Under the pieces are notes generated by a model. That model was given only the letters and a program-made list of their open reading frames with translations. It searched no databases and was not told the DNA's origin. The position numbers were made by a program, and so were the translations under genes. Shown piece after piece: positions 1-12,199 of a DNA stretch of 64,000 nt. Origin of the DNA: Gerris lacustris (taxonomy: Eukaryota > Arthropoda > Insecta > Hemiptera > Gerridae); the NCBI GenBank assembly GCA_951217055.1, contig OX578282.1, forward strand, positions 14,509,877 through 14,573,876. The letters run 5' to 3'. Position 1 is the stretch's first letter; each line of letters begins with the position of its first letter.

Positions 1-1500
1 CTATCCAGTTAAATGAAATAAGTGTTTATAGCACAAAAGTGATAGAGGATAAAAAAAAATCTATAAATCCATTTTATATGTAAAATATAAATATATGTGG
101 TCCCCTTTTTTATGTATAATTTTATTTTTATTTTTAAAGTGTCAATTTGGGGTAAATAATAATTCAAGATATTAGTTTAAAGGTGATATTTCATCCCTAT
201 TTTGGGACATCTTCATACCAATTAAAAAGTCAACAGTTGTATAAAATCACATTTACGAGTCAAAAATAAGCATGAGTAGTGCCTAGCCGACACCTAGTCA
301 CTGACTCTAGAGTCAGTGAGAGTGGGTAGTCTAAATCTATAAATCTAATACTGAGTATTCCTGTAGCAACTATTTTTTCTCCATAGTCTACAATATTTCA
401 AATTTCAAATTTATTTTTTTACTTTCTCGTCGAAAAGAAGCATTAAATATTGTAATAAAAGATTTTTTTTTAAATAAATTAATCCACATGCTTTATTTAA
501 TTATATCTTTATATTGTAAAGTTTCATATTTTATAGTTGTAAATTAACGTTTCAGTAAAATACTTTTAGAGGTAAACGATCAAAGGATTATTTTTTGGTT
601 GTATCGTTTACAAAAAGGTAATATAAACAACTTGCACCTTTTATATCGAGCATTTTTTTTTTTTTTTTTTTTTTATCTTTTTTAATAATTCTAAGAAATA
701 GTTATTATGAAACTGAAAGAAAATTTAAATTTTTTCATAAAAATAAATATAGTTATATGTGATTAGACGCCAGCAGAATAATTTCAAGTATAATGATTTT
801 CAAGAAGTGTAAACCAATATTGTAGTACAAGTGTCGCATTCTGTTGGGTAAATAAAGAAACACAACTCCTCGATAATAATCACTCATATGTGTTGTGGCG
901 CATTCTGTTGGCAAGATGAAACAACTAACTTCTACGGTAAATTGAAATTAAAAAAACAAACTAGAAATTCTATAAACACATTTAATGTGACTATATTTAT
1001 GATAAGTGTTGTTATTAAGATAGATTTACTGAGATAATTATAAGTATATTTATTTATGTGTACTGCGCAATTTGTAACTAGTGTACCTCGTGTTTTTATG
1101 TGTCATATTATTATAGATTAGGTTTAAGATTTATGCTGAACTAATACTTTATTAGATATATTTAATAGATTATATATTTTGTAATTAAAAATGTATTAAT
1201 TTGTTTATAATGTTGTTCTATATAAATTTATATTATTAGATTATACGTTAATGTTTATTTTTGGTTCCTTTTTAACTTGTTTATCAGATCCTGAAAACGA
1301 AAGATCAGAAATCTTAAATTACCTTACGTTGGGATTTTATTATCTATTACAGATTACGTCAAATTAATATCGCATTAATTATGCTATGATAAATGAATAT
1401 TTCAGCATCCCTAATCTACTCTGGGAGTTAAAAATAACTCTTACATGCTCAAATTCTTAGACACTCGTCAAAGTCGAGACTTGTATTGCTCCCGTAATTG
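1..1500. other. AT-rich flank, nothing recognised
   Basis: A short CTGACTCTAGAGTCAG palindrome at 301-316 and two GCGCATTCTGTTGG repeats (836 and 899 area) are the only structure noticed. Confidence 0.5.
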
Positions 1501-1520
1501 CGATTTGCGATTCTATATTG

Positions 1521-2010
1521 CTTCCGTTTTGAGCTTACCGAAGAAGGTATCAGAAGCATCGCGTGATCGTTCTGAAAAATAAATTTTTTTAGGGTCTCCG
1601 ATTTCAAAAATTCCAGGACAGAAATCCGTTTTAGATATCAGGGAACAATTTTAATTTCATGTCTAGCTGTCAGTCTATCCGTCAACATTTCTGCGAACCA
1701 AAATATCTTAAAAACTACTCGATTAAATAAAATTTGGATAGTAGGCCATAATTAGCGTAATTGGCCATAATTGATGCTTAAATTCAAATAGCTTTCTGAG
1801 ATCTGATCGCTTTCTAAAATAATGTACTGCTTTTACGACCCACTATTGTATAATTTTTTTAATTCACACGCAGATATAAAAAAAATATTGCCAATTAGTG
1901 TGGCACATAGCTTCCTCGCATTATTTTACGTTAATGATGTCATACTTTTACAATCCGTTATTGTCTAATTTAAATTAATTTCCTCCCCTTATTTTGAAAT
2001 CCGTCAAAAT
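1521..2010. repeat. Family A fragments
   Basis: 1521-1830 carries a diverged head (GAGCTTACCGAAGAAGG) and the TTCCAGGACAGAAATCCGTT block on the plus strand. 1885-1960 carries the tail in reverse (CCAATTAGTGTGGCACATAG). Confidence 0.75.
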
Positions 2011-2029
2011 AATTTTGTTAGTTTTTTTG

Positions 2030-2975
2030 CTTCCGAGCTTACCGAAGGTAACTGAAGCTATGTGATCGTTCTGAAGAACGAAACATTTTTATCTCTAATC
2101 CATAATTTCCAAAACAGAAATCTGATTCAGACATCGACATCAGGGAACATATTTGGTTCCGTGTCTAGCGGTCAGTCATACTGTCGGTCTGTCACACAAT
2201 ATTTGCGAACCAACATAATATCTTAAAAACTACACGTCCCATTTTATTGAAATTTGGATGGTGGGTCATAATTTTCCTATTGTTTGTCCCTTATAAGTTT
2301 CAACCTTCTGCACCCATTTGTTTCTCTTCCACATGCGCACAAACATACATTTATTTACACCTATATCTTCAAAAGTACATTTATGAAGTTTAAATGGTTT
2401 GTCAAACGTAGCCCGAAAATAGCCCTAGATTAATTTCAATCATGCACTCTTTAAATTTTGATTCATTGATCCTTAAAATTCAGGTAAAATATTCTTCCAA
2501 TTAGTGTGAATTTTAATTTTTGAAATCGAAGATATAACATGTTTTCGTTCTTCCGAACGATCACCACTGGCGTAGCTAGGGCATTGCCCCCCCGCAAGAA
2601 CTTTTTGAGGGCCTCTCACCAAAGAAAAATTGAAGAGCAAAAAAAAAGGATTTGCGTTCAAAACTGACCCCCTGACAATGGTATTGAAGTGTGCTCTAAA
2701 GGGGTCCCAACCGACATTGGTACATTGGGTTTGGGGGCCCCCTGGCACCGGGGGCCCGCCCGAGCGGGCCCATAGTTACGCCACTGACGCTAAAGATCAC
2801 ATAGCTTCCGTTATCTTTGGTAAGCTCGGAAGGAAAATCAAAACAAATTTGGCAGATTTACAAAACGGGGGAAAATCTTTATAAATTTTACAATACTAGG
2901 TTGTAAAAGCATTTAATTATTAAAGTTTACGAAATAGGACACGAGGAAGCTATGCACCATACTAATTGACACACT
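2030..2975 (+). repeat. Family A copy interrupted by an inverted family A head
   Basis: The plus-strand copy starts GCTTCCGAGCTTACCGAAGG at 2030 and runs to about 2465. It resumes near 2830 with AAAACGGGGGAAAATC and ends at GAGGAAGCTATG (about 2950). Between, an inverted head (to GGTAAGCTCGGAAG at about 2835) is itself split by a MITE. Confidence 0.78.
2565..2792. mobile_element. hAT-like MITE nested in family A
   Basis: Ends CACTGGCGTAGCTAGGGC and CATAGTTACGCCACTG are the CAGTGGCGTA-type termini known from hAT-related elements. The surrounding family A sequence (ACGATCAC | ... AAGATCACATAGC) repeats about 8 bases on the two sides, as expected for an 8-bp hAT target duplication. The exact right border is uncertain by about six bases. 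GC-rich interior, no transposase. Confidence 0.75.
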
Positions 2976-3124
2976 ATTTTTTTCATGAATAAAAGTATTA
3001 ATTAAATAAAATTTAAAAATTATAGAAAATAGAAATTAATACAGGGCCGCATCTATCGAATCTACATTCGGCAAACCATCCGAATTTCTTATAAATCAGA
3101 TGAGTACTTTTGTTTTAATAAAAA

Positions 3125-3330
3125 ACTTTCTGCGAATGTTGATGAGACAATAATAGGCACAGACTTATTACCAATAGGTTGAAACATATATGGGACCAAC
3201 AAACGCTAATTATGACGTACCATTTAAATTTCATTGAAATTGAACGATTAGTTTTCAAGATATATGTTGGTTAGCAAAAATTGAGCGACTGACAGACACA
3301 GGACCTAATATATTCCAAGACTTCAAAAAG
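3125..3330 (-). repeat. Family A fragment, minus strand
   Basis: Reads in reverse: GGGACCAACAAACGCTAATT, CCATTTAAATTTCATTGAAA and TATATGTTGGTTAGCAAAAA correspond to the middle of family A. Confidence 0.7.
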
Positions 3331-3334
3331 GTCC

Positions 3335-6010
3335 TTATGCAGAATTATCACATTCCTTTCGCTACCTTAAGAGAGCATGGCAGCAAAACAATTGTTTGCT
3401 CTTTTTATTAAAAAAAAAAATTAAATTAATTAAATTAATAGAAAATTTATAATGATTTTTATAAAATATCGAACTCGTTTTTACTTCTTTTTTTATTTTT
3501 ATTTTTAAATTTAATTTAATTTATTTTTGAGGTGTTGTTTTTACTTTTCTACATCTATTTTATCATTAATAATTGATTATCCAGTTTGACGTCGATACCA
3601 CGTTACTGTAAACAGTGAACAACTAAATTAAAATCTGAAGATGCTATTAGATTAAGTAAAGTTAAGTAAATTAATTATTAAGTAGCCAAAACCTGTTATT
3701 AGTTGTTATTAAAAATATTTTTTGTGAAGACCTAGTGTTCCCTCCCCCCCCCCCTTTTTCAAAATGATGACCAATATTTTATTCATTGTATGGGCTAAAT
3801 CTGCACTATATGTCCCACCTATTTCTAAACGTCCGATTTAATTAGTTTTTTTGTTTCAAACTGTTCCTTCTTACATTAAAATAACAATGTCGGTTGTAGC
3901 ATCTCGATAAATTCAGTCTTATTTTTTAACTTAATTTAGGGCAAAAAATGTACTTTTTGACCTAACCAAACCATAACCTTCCATCATTAGTAATGATGGA
4001 CCATACATTAACAACTGAATAAAATAAAAAATAAAACAACTGAATTTATGGAGATGCTATAACCGGAATCGTTTTTACACTGTACAGATATTGTAATAAG
4101 ACAAATCTGTAAAAAGGGACACTTTCAAAACTGCCAGACAGAAAACAGTTCGATCTGTCTATATATGGGTAAAAATAGCTCAGATTTACCAATTTATACA
4201 TTTACCAATTGAGTTGAAACAGAAACTTTATCAAAATAATGCATATTTTTCCTTTTAATAATGCAAATTTTGACTTCCTCAACCCCCTTCTTTTGGGGGT
4301 GCAATAGGTCGACCCCTCCCCCCCCCCAAAAAAAAAAAATCCAATGTCCCGTTTTGAATTATACTTCATAAAGGAAACATGCTTTTCATAACTATTGATT
4401 AAATGACATTGTTTATTATAATTTTTAAGTAATATTGCATAATGGCTATTGACTGATCTTTTAATCTACAAAGATTAGGTGCATAAATTTTATTATGTTA
4501 CAATTACTATTCTTTTAAATTTATCTTGTGTTCATAATTTTGAGCTAACAAATTACACCATAAGTTTACATTATTTTATGACAAAGTAAAATCAAAATAT
4601 AATAAAATCAAAATTCACCTCAGAAATGCATAAAAACACAGTTTTGAGAGGTCATATTTTCAATATTTTCCGGGGGGCCTACCAATCCCCCCCCCCCAAT
4701 AATAAAATGTCCTTGTGGTTTAGGCACTGAATATGACCACTCAACTTAGGGTTGAAAGCTTCCTTTAAGGGAAGTAACCTAAGTTTTACTGTTGGCAAGA
4801 TGGCTAAGCCTAAGATTTCTACCTCAGATGAGTTTTCTTACAACATTTTAAAGTATAGCTTTCTTTCAACAATGTTTCATTTGGTGTAGTGATGCAATTC
4901 ATTATTCCTAATAAGTTGTGAATTGACGCAACGTATCTATTATATCAATATTCATATTTTTCTCCCTCCTGGAACTAATATTATTTTGCTGATATTCTCT
5001 TTTCCTCGAGTTGGATTTAATGGAGAATCAAAGTATTACAAATCCCTGAACAAGCCATGTTTCCTTAGTGTTGTACAGTTAGCACAGTAATTCAGTAAAA
5101 ACAACAAATAGGTAAAAAATGTTAAGTAAATAATAAACAAATTATTGCAATAAGACATATTTATTTATAGCTTTTTTTGAAATTTAACAAGATTCATGAA
5201 CATAATTTGTACATTTTTTTTAATGAATTAATTATTAAACTTATTGATTAATTTTTTTACGAAATGCAGATAATATTTTTTTTTTTTGTTATTCTTCAGA
5301 TTAGCTATTGGTTATTTCTTTGTTTAAACCTTGTGAAGTTAAAATATTTTTTCTAAACATTAAAGATTTTTTTTTTTTTTCATAGATATGCAGATGAAGA
5401 TAATTTATATTAAAATTTGATTATTAAAAATTGGTGGTAATTAATAGAATAGTGCAGATATTGAAATAAAAAATAATAAATTTAAATAAATTTAAAAAAA
5501 ATAAAAAATAAAAAACAACAATAAAGTTCAAATTTATTTTCTTTGTTTTTATTATTTGAATAATAAATTATAATCATCTAATCGATTAATATTTTCTCTC
5601 AAATTTAATTATTTACAATGATCTAGAATTTCGAATAAGCGTTAAAATACTCAACGTAAATGCACACAAACGTGTCGGAAATTATTTCATTTACCGAAGA
5701 CGTAAATGTGCACATACGTGTCGTATTGTTGCTTATAATGTTATACATCATTTTTCAATAAATTAAATTAATAACTAAAGTTTGAAATAAATAATTTAAT
5801 TAATTTTTGTTTAATGTTTTAGAACAGTAAAATTTACCGTGTGGTTTTTGTACAATGCAAAAAAAAAAAAGTTAATAAATAATAAATACATATTATAATA
5901 CAAAATAATACAAATACATTACTTTACTAAATGTTATAATTAATTATAGTTTATATTAATATATTAATAATTTAAGTGCATAAATATATTTTTAAATAAA
6001 AAATTTGTAT
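3335..6010. other. Downstream flank, very AT-rich
   Basis: No gene recognised. Poly-C tracts at 3738-3753, 4315-4328 and 4688-4698 and many A/T runs. 4250-4340 and 4640-4700 have GGGGG/CCCCC patches of the same kind. Confidence 0.5.
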
Positions 6011-6015
6011 ACCTT

Positions 6016-6596
6016 TTTATTTAAATTAGTCTATTTTAACTTACCTAATTATATAAGACATTTTATACATTTATATTTTTGTTAAATAACTTAAGAATAA
6101 GATTTAAAATACATTTTATCAAAGAAACTAGACTATCACAACCAATAGGGGGGAGAAGGGAATTAAGGATACAAATAATAAAAAAAAGAGATATAAAGTA
6201 GAAGGCGTGGTAACAATAAGTCATGTTAAACATGAGGTATAGTAAGAGATCTCTAGACATAGGAACTAAAGATAAGGAGAGAAGTACCATAGAGATCTGA
6301 ACAAAACAAACGGCTATATACAATTATTGTAAGGTTTAAAAAATATCTAACAATATTTATATTAACTATCTTACATGTATACGTTAGGTCTTAAAAACAG
6401 TACGCTTGGGGGAGTGTTTCAAAGACCAAGTATAAGGTAAGGGCCACTTAACAGTAATATGTCACCTAAAAATCATCATTAGGTCACATTGTATACCGAT
6501 CAGAAAAATAACACTTAAATACGGTTAAATTTCTGATATATAACAAGTCTAATAATTGATTAGATCTCTATGATTACGATAAGAAAGAGGAAAAGA
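6016..6596 (-). other. 3' untranslated region and candidate polyadenylation signal
   Basis: After the stop codon the minus strand runs for about 575 bases before the first AATAAA I can see (TTTATT on the plus strand at 6016-6021). Base composition of 6100-6600 is less AT-rich than the flank below 6000, which fits transcribed 3' UTR. Short open frames here have no recognisable content. The true cleavage site cannot be fixed from sequence alone. Confidence 0.4.
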
Positions 6597-8456
6597 CTAA
6601 GTAGAAATATGAAGAGGTTCTTGCTGGTCGTTGTTGTTGAGAAGCGGTTCGTCTTTGCAGGAAGCGGAAAGGTGTTTAGGAATAACCATTGCTAGAGGAA
6701 GTTCTTGTTTGTGATAGCTAGGTGATAGCGAAGTATCTGATGATTCGTCGTCATCTTTGGACGAAGACAAGGCAGGGTGATAGAGTGAAGTCGGGGTATA
6801 GATCTGCTCCGGTCCTCCGGCGTAAGTCACTTTACCCATGAAACTACGTATCTCGTCGAAATAGGCATCTTCTCGTTCGTTTTCGTTACTGTTATCAGGT
6901 GAATCTTCGACAGAGATGATACCGTCTTCGGAAGAATGTTTCTTGATGTGTCGGTCAAGGTTAGTCTGTTGACCGAAACATCTGTCACACATAGAACATT
7001 TGAAAGGTTTCTCTTTGTTATGGATGTTTCTTATGTGACGCTGGAGGTTTGATGATATGCTGAAAGATCTCTCGCAGTAAGGACACTTGTAAGGTTGTTC
7101 TCCGGTGTGAGTCCTGAGATGTCTGGTTAAATTAGCGGATCTTGGGAACACTTTTCCACAAAATTTGCACGCATACCTGTCTTTCATTTTCTGTCCGTTA
7201 GGTGTCATACCTTCTGAGAACGTCTTGGTCGGGTAAGACGGCATCGGTGGTCTCATCATTTCAAAAGATCTGTTTTGTCTTGCCATTCCGTTCATCAAAT
7301 GCCCCAAGAAAGGGAATGCAGGACGAACACCGAAAGGATTCTGATTAAATACCTGATCGGCAACACCCGTTGCGTCACGTCCAAAGTTAGGAAAGGGAGG
7401 CCTGTAGAGTGCTTCAAGGAAAAGAGGATGTATTGGCCTTGGATAAGCCATTGGCATTCTGTTGTTATTTTCGTTGTCTGTCTTCTCGATGGTTTCTTTT
7501 AAATCACTAAAAGGTTTAAGAGATAGTGATTCAGGTTGGTTGTTAGGGCTTTCCTCTGCAGTAGATTCCACTTCAACTTCTTTCTTAGGCGTCAGCGGGA
7601 GTGGGGAAGCATCTCTTACTGGTTCGGGTGTCGATACTTTAACCGGAGAATCGGGTTCTATGTCTTCGTCAGATTTCTCACTGTAATCGGAGTGGACTGG
7701 AGAAGATAGACGACTTCGTTTAGCTCCCTTGTGAGGAGAATCACAGCGTTGCTCGTCTTTCTTAGATACAGAGAGATCCAGAGGTTGATCTGACGATTCA
7801 CATTTATAAGGCCTTTTCGATGAGACAGGGGTTTGCTCTTCATTTGATTCGGTGAACGAAGGTATGTTAACTTTAGGATTAGGATAGGTCGCAGACATCG
7901 GTGGACGTGCAGGTGAAGGTCTTTCACTTGACGCCGCTTCTTCTGCAGTTGGTGGGGAAACTTTATTCATAAGTTGGAATGAATTATTTGGAGTAGAAGA
8001 AGAATCGTGCATTGGCGAAGGGCTTTCTCCCGGCGATCCAATAGGACTGCAGGTGGAATTACTTTCTGTTCTCATTCTCTGCATCGACGACATCTTGGCA
8101 CTACTGCTCATAGATTCATCTTCGGAGGACTTGTGGTGAGGAGCAAAAAGAAGGGAATTAGGAAGAAATCCAGGAGGAGGCGCAGTCGGGCTGTGGAAGA
8201 GGCCGGAATAAGGTGGTACAAGACCAGGAGGGTAGAAGGGAAGACCTGGCCTGGGTGGGTAGAGCAGAAATGGGCTGGATCCTCCTGGTGGAAGACTGTT
8301 CATGTTGACTCCGCTGCTTGAGTCGCAGAATCTCTTGTGTTTAGCCAATGAAGTGCCTGTACTAAAGGTTTGTCCACACTTGTTGCACTTGCTTTGCATG
8401 CGGCAAGATACGTGCATCCGTTTATGGCGACACAGGTTACTAAATTGCGTATAAGC
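6597..8456 (-). CDS. ham: hamlet/PRDM3-16 family gene, last coding exon: fingers 5-6, CtBP motif, C-terminal three fingers
   Basis: Encodes 619 residues to a TAG stop. It completes finger 5 ([15 protein letters not shown]) and adds finger 6, whose last ligand is Cys rather than His (KHKRFC), as in the EVI1/PRDM16 family. A long Ser/Pro-rich linker follows, including a Pro/Phe/Leu-rich stretch and the PLDLS CtBP co-repressor motif at about residues 439-443 of the joined 833-residue product. Three C-terminal fingers lie at about 642-721 ([51 protein letters not shown]). The [12 protein letters not shown] box, conserved in EVI1/PRDM16, is at about 743-754. A pure T-rich tract plus GCAG precedes the exon, so residues before AYTQ are intronic. 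Expected role: nuclear DNA-binding regulator recruiting CtBP. The fly orthologue is hamlet; vertebrates have two paralogues, so equal orthology to PRDM3 and PRDM16 is expected. Confidence 0.96.
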   Translation of the reverse strand, partial: AYTQFSNLCRHKRMHVSCRMQSKCNKCGQTFSTGTSLAKHKRFCDSSSGVNMNSLPPGGSSPFLLYPPRPGLPFYPPGLVPPYSGLFHSPTAPPPGFLPNSLLFAPHHKSSEDESMSSSAKMSSMQRMRTESNSTCSPIGSPGESPSPMHDSSSTPNNSFQLMNKVSPPTAEEAASSERPSPARPPMSATYPNPKVNIPSFTESNEEQTPVSSKRPYKCESSDQPLDLSVSKKDEQRCDSPHKGAKRSRLSSPVHSDYSEKSDEDIEPDSPVKVSTPEPVRDASPLPLTPKKEVEVESTAEESPNNQPESLSLKPFSDLKETIEKTDNENNNRMPMAYPRPIHPLFLEALYRPPFPNFGRDATGVADQVFNQNPFGVRPAFPFLGHLMNGMARQNRSFEMMRPPMPSYPTKTFSEGMTPNGQKMKDRYACKFCGKVFPRSANLTRHLRTHTGEQPYKCPYCERSFSISSNLQRHIRNIHNKEKPFKCSMCDRCFGQQTNLDRHIKKHSSEDGIISVEDSPDNSNENEREDAYFDEIRSFMGKVTYAGGPEQIYTPTSLYHPALSSSKDDDESSDTSLSPSYHKQELPLAMVIPKHLSASCKDEPLLNNNDQQEPLHIST

Positions 8457-9882
8457 CTGCAAAAAAAAAAAGAAAAAAAGGTTACAAAAGCAAATATTTT
8501 ACACAAATACAGTAACTTATTATTAAGTAATGAACTATAGGGTCTTACAATAATTGCATATCATTTTAAAATTATTGTTTCTTGGACTTAACCGTCCTTA
8601 AGTTTTAACCGTAATAGCCGAACAGTCTTATGTAGTAAGTAAACTCGTTTAAAATATATTCTTAAAAATATTAACTTCAGGTGTTGAACTGCTAATAAAC
8701 CATTATGCAAAGTGCATAGCATTGTTGAATAAGATTCAACAGACAAAATTTAAAGCTTCAAACATTACTGGGAAACATCTTACTCAGAAATGTAAAATAA
8801 TCAAACAAACGTGATTACCTACTGTAAGTGGTATCAATTTAATGACTTAAACATGAGCTATTAAGATATATCTAATAACATTAAAGGCACATGAACAGTG
8901 AATATGGAATAGGGATAAAGTCATTAAGGAAGGAATGCGAGGGAAAAGTATAGAAAAATAAAGGAATTTACTAAAAGATAACGTACATTCTATTGGACTA
9001 AAGATTAAAGAATAATATTTGCCACTACATCAAATATTACCAATATGCTTCAAGTTTATATTAGATTTTAATAATATATTATAAATAAATTAAAAACTAA
9101 AAAAAAAAAAATAATTAAGTATAACGTAAATAAACATTGAGCCACAAAGCATACAGTGAAGAAGTAGGAATGCGATAATGAGAAAAAGAATATAGTAAAT
9201 GGAAAGAATTACTGATAGAAGGTTAGATAATAAATGTGTTTATATAAGAGCAATCGCCTTTTAAGATGGATCCATTGGGTTTTTTTTTAATAATAATTTT
9301 AGAGGTGAATCAAATGCTTAATTTATAGTTTTATTTAATTTAGATTGACTAGCCAAGGATCTTATTAAGTTAACATTTTGTTATGGTTTTAACGATATGC
9401 TATGCATGGTAATATTGGATATTTGCGAGTATTTTTAAATGTATAAGGATTTTCTGACACTTTAATGCTATTTTATATATAACTGGATGGGAAATTACTA
9501 AAATTAATGTTAGGGACCAGTTAAAATGTATTTAATTGGATTTTGTTTAAAAAAAGGCGGAAAGTGGTGTCAGCCAACGAGGCAAGAATGGATAAAAGAA
9601 TAAATGATGGAAGAAAGAGGAGGACTAAAGCATCGTCCAGACTGCCGACCCGAACAGAGGAAACGAGCCGAACGTTGGTCTCTGCGCATGCTCAGTCTGA
9701 AATACGCATGCGTACTTAAGACTGGGCATGCGCAGAGACCAATGCTCGGCTCGTTTCCTCTGTTCGGTTCGGCAGTCTTGACGAGGCTTAAAATGACGTA
9801 AGGTAAGGTAAAGAAAGCGATGCGTGAAGGTGGGGGGAGAGATAAAGAAACTGTTTGCCTGGTGTTCAGTGTCGGGACGGAC
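8457..9882 (-). other. Intron between the fourth and last exons described
   Basis: This 1.4-kb intron has a GTCCGT donor and a poly-T/GCAG acceptor. It is AT-rich except for a GC-rich 150-bp palindrome at 9634-9783, about 100 bases from the donor. Nothing else is recognised in 8520-9600. Confidence 0.85.
9634..9783. repeat. GC-rich 150-bp near-perfect palindrome without spacer
   Basis: The two ~75-bp arms read almost the same on both strands (CAGACTGCCGA..CGAACAGAGG outward, TCTCTGCGCATGC inward) and meet at a TACGCATGCGTA centre. I count about seven mismatches per arm. Composition is far from the AT-rich surroundings, which suggests an inserted foldback element. Because of the symmetry, the two strands encode nearly the same peptide in overlapping open frames; this is a by-product of the palindrome, not two genes. 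Confidence 0.9.
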
Positions 9883-10213
9883 CTTGTAGCAGACCTCGCA
9901 CTGGAAGGGCTTGACGCTCGAGTGAATGTGCGTGTGTTGTTTCAATCCTGATGATGTGGCGAAGGTTTTACCACACTCGGTGCAGGCGTGGGATCTAGCT
10001 CCAGCGTGACGGGACCTGATGTGCCGTTGTAGGTTAGAAGGGTCCGAAAAAGTCTTAGGACAGTTCTCACAGGGGTATCTCCTGGACGGAGCACCGTGGG
10101 CTAGTGATCTATGACGAGTAAGGCACGGCCTCCAAGCGTAACCACGTCCGCAAGCCTCGCAACGGTGTTGACCGCTCTCGTATCTGTGCTTTTTCACTAA
10201 GTGTTCGTCCAAC
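9883..10213 (-). CDS. ham: hamlet/PRDM3-16 family gene, zinc fingers 1 (end) to 5 (start)
   Basis: Encodes the end of finger 1 (LDEHLVKKH), finger 2 ([22 protein letters not shown]), finger 3 ([22 protein letters not shown]), finger 4 ([21 protein letters not shown]) and the Cys pair of finger 5 (CEVCYK). Fingers 3 and 4 are near-identical in character to the EVI1/PRDM16 N-terminal DNA-binding array, which recognises GATA-containing sites. The acceptor is a T-rich tract plus TAG. The donor is GTCCGT, which keeps GT but is weak. If it is not used, the frame stays open for another 86 codons into the intron (to 9625) and would give a truncated form with a different tail. Outgoing phase is 0, matching the last exon. 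Confidence 0.93.
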
Positions 10214-10289
10214 CTAAAAAAAATATAAAATTTAATAACAAATGTTCATTACATTAATATCACACGTAAATATATTAAAACCACGAATA

Positions 10290-10893
10290 TAGTCCTGGAG
10301 ATAGCGTGCAAAAAGAAATGTGTGAGACTAATATCAAATTAGAATTATGTGTATAAGTTAATCTTTTGGTGCCTTTTAAGAATATGTGGTCGGCTAAGTA
10401 CGTCTGCGGGACATAGCTGGGCAATAGGCATTTTAAAAAAACAAACCGGTAGAGAGCGGCCATGTCCCGCCTTTTTTTTTTTTTGGTGTCAAAATGTATT
10501 TTCATGATCCTGGATACGAACTTAGTTAGTAGACCAATAATCAAGTTGATATTAGTATGGTAGTTTGGCACTTGATAGGTGCTCACTTTGATTTGGAGTA
10601 ATATTTGAATAACTCAACTATCAAGGGGCAAACTAACATCAACTTGATTTTCAGTCTACTAACTAATTTTGTATGTACTCAGGATCATGAAAATCACATT
10701 GTCCACCATAATTGGCGGGAGATAGCCGTTCTCCATCAATTTGTTTTATCAAATGCCTATTGCCAAGCTATGTCCCGCAAGCAAATTTAGCCGACCACAT
10801 GTTCTTAAAAGGCGCTTGAAAAAGATTAAGTTGAATACAAAATTCTAGCTTGATGTTAGTCAGACACTATTTTGCATGCTATCTCTTGGACTA
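10290..10893. mobile_element. Family D foldback element, copy 1
   Basis: Begins TAGTCCTGGAGATAGCGTGC and ends with the inverted counterpart GCATGCTATCTCTTGGACTA. The inverted similarity continues inward for roughly 280-300 bases per arm (shared blocks: CGGCTAAGT / TTAGCCGACC; GACATAGCT / GCTATGTCCC; CAAGTTGAT / ATCAACTTG). There is no protein of substance, so this is a non-autonomous foldback or MITE type. A second copy lies at 28354-28932. The flanking dinucleotides could fit a TA target site, but I cannot define the duplication. Confidence 0.8.
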
Positions 10894-11386
10894 AAGAAAT
10901 AAATATAAAACAAAAAAATAACTCATGTCCCATGTCTACACATAATATAAGAAAGTATTATACTAAGGAAGAATTTACTAATTGGATAACATTAATGACT
11001 AAAATAACATGAGAAAATTTGATCTAGAAAAACTGCTTCCAAAGTAACTAACAAGTACTCCCCAACATCCTCATTAGTTCTACTAATTTTATCATGAAAC
11101 TAAAATATTAATTTATTAGAAGCAACCAAACCAAACTACAAGGTAATATAGAACACCAACGGAGCTGAAAATTCTTACAAAACAATTCCCAATCAAAGCT
11201 TTCTACGAAAGACCACCACCCTCAACTTGAAGCAGGTACTTTATAATAAAGAACTGCTTACCAAGGATCCCATCTGAAATACCATGGTATTTAATAGCAA
11301 GGATTGATGTAAACATCTCATTTTGATGTTCTCCTGTTCAAAGAACCTACTAAACTACTCAATAAAACTTAAAATATGTATAATAA

Positions 11387-11800
11387 TTACAAGATAAAAA
11401 GAACTTTTTATATACTACGTTTTTTAAATTTTTTGTCATAAATCATAAATTTGAAACCCGTCAAAATGAAGATCGTAAACATGGCTCATGTCAAAACAAA
11501 TAAAATAACTTGTGGATTTTTTCCGAACTAACTTCCATACAGCAAAATTTGTTGAAAACGAATTAAATTCTGCTGAAAGATGGCTAAAAGTATTAAAATA
11601 ATCCATTGTCTTCATGTTCTGAGCTATTCTAAAAGTTTCAAATGTCTAGCTACTCGGAAAGTTAGTTAAAAATCGATTGCAATATTTGTACTGGACAAAC
11701 AAACAAACAAGAAAGCAAGCTAATAAAAACGTATTAAAAATTCACAATACTCAGACATTATTTCAGTTGCAACTCCTTTCAGTATAATTTATTTTCGGTA
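11387..11800 (+). repeat. Family E dispersed repeat, copy 1
   Basis: Shares about 350-400 bases with 37829-38240 and 46508-46862. Landmarks are ACAAGATAAAAAGAAC near the start, GGATTTTTTCCGAACTAACT in the middle, and GTCTAGCTACTCGGAAAGTT then ACAAACAAACAAGAAAGCAA near the end. All three copies have the same orientation, opposite to the gene. No terminal inverted repeat or coding frame was seen. Confidence 0.8.
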
Positions 11801-12041
11801 CATATTCAGCATAAGGTGACATAAATATTAAACACTACTTTTTTCACACATAATTGCCATTAAAACTGTTTCCCATCATAAAAAAATAATTTTTAAAGCT
11901 GATAATCTTGTTCGTTTTAAAACGAACCTACTTGTGTGGTTTGAGCTGTTAAGAGCTTTGTAACACAATTTTTAACTGAAGTTTAAATAAAACAAACATT
12001 ATATTAAATTTAACAAAAGTTGGCTGTATCTTTATACTTAC

Positions 12042-12132
12042 AAGTCAGAATCTTGGAACGGTGTATCGCAAGCAGGACACCTCGGGTAATCCTCTTCGTC
12101 CTCTTTATCTTCTCCTGAATTCTGAGAACCTC
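12042..12132 (-). CDS. ham: hamlet/PRDM3-16 family gene, acidic linker and first half of zinc finger 1
   Basis: A 91-nt exon with two leading bases, 29 codons and two trailing bases. It completes a Gly codon from the previous exon and a Leu codon with the next. It encodes an acidic linker (GEDKEDEED) followed by YPRCPACDTPFQDSD, the Cys-x2-Cys half of the first C2H2 finger; the two His lie at the start of the next exon. The acceptor is TTGTTCAG and the donor is a good GTAAGT. A finger split by an intron is consistent with the phase match and argues that this is a genuine exon rather than a chance open frame. Confidence 0.85.
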
Positions 12133-12199
12133 CTGAACAAAATAAAAAACAATATTTAGATTCACTAATTTAACATATATATAGTTATTACACAACTAG

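Larger units (their letters stand above)
10214..12041 (-). other. Intron between the third and fourth exons described
   Basis: A 1.8-kb intron. It contains a family D foldback element (10290-10893) and a family E repeat (about 11387-11800). The rest is plain AT-rich sequence. Confidence 0.85.

Noticed and set aside
2473..2884. Overlapping 91- and 84-codon frames
   Set aside because: They lie across a MITE nested in family A; GC-rich interior keeps frames open by chance.
7275..8321. Plus-strand open frames within the last exon
   Set aside because: Shadows of the PRDM3/16-family coding exon; no independent domain.
9604..9801. Plus-strand 65-codon gene opposite the fourth exon's intron
   Set aside because: The frame is a mirror of the minus-strand frame caused by the palindrome at 9634-9783.
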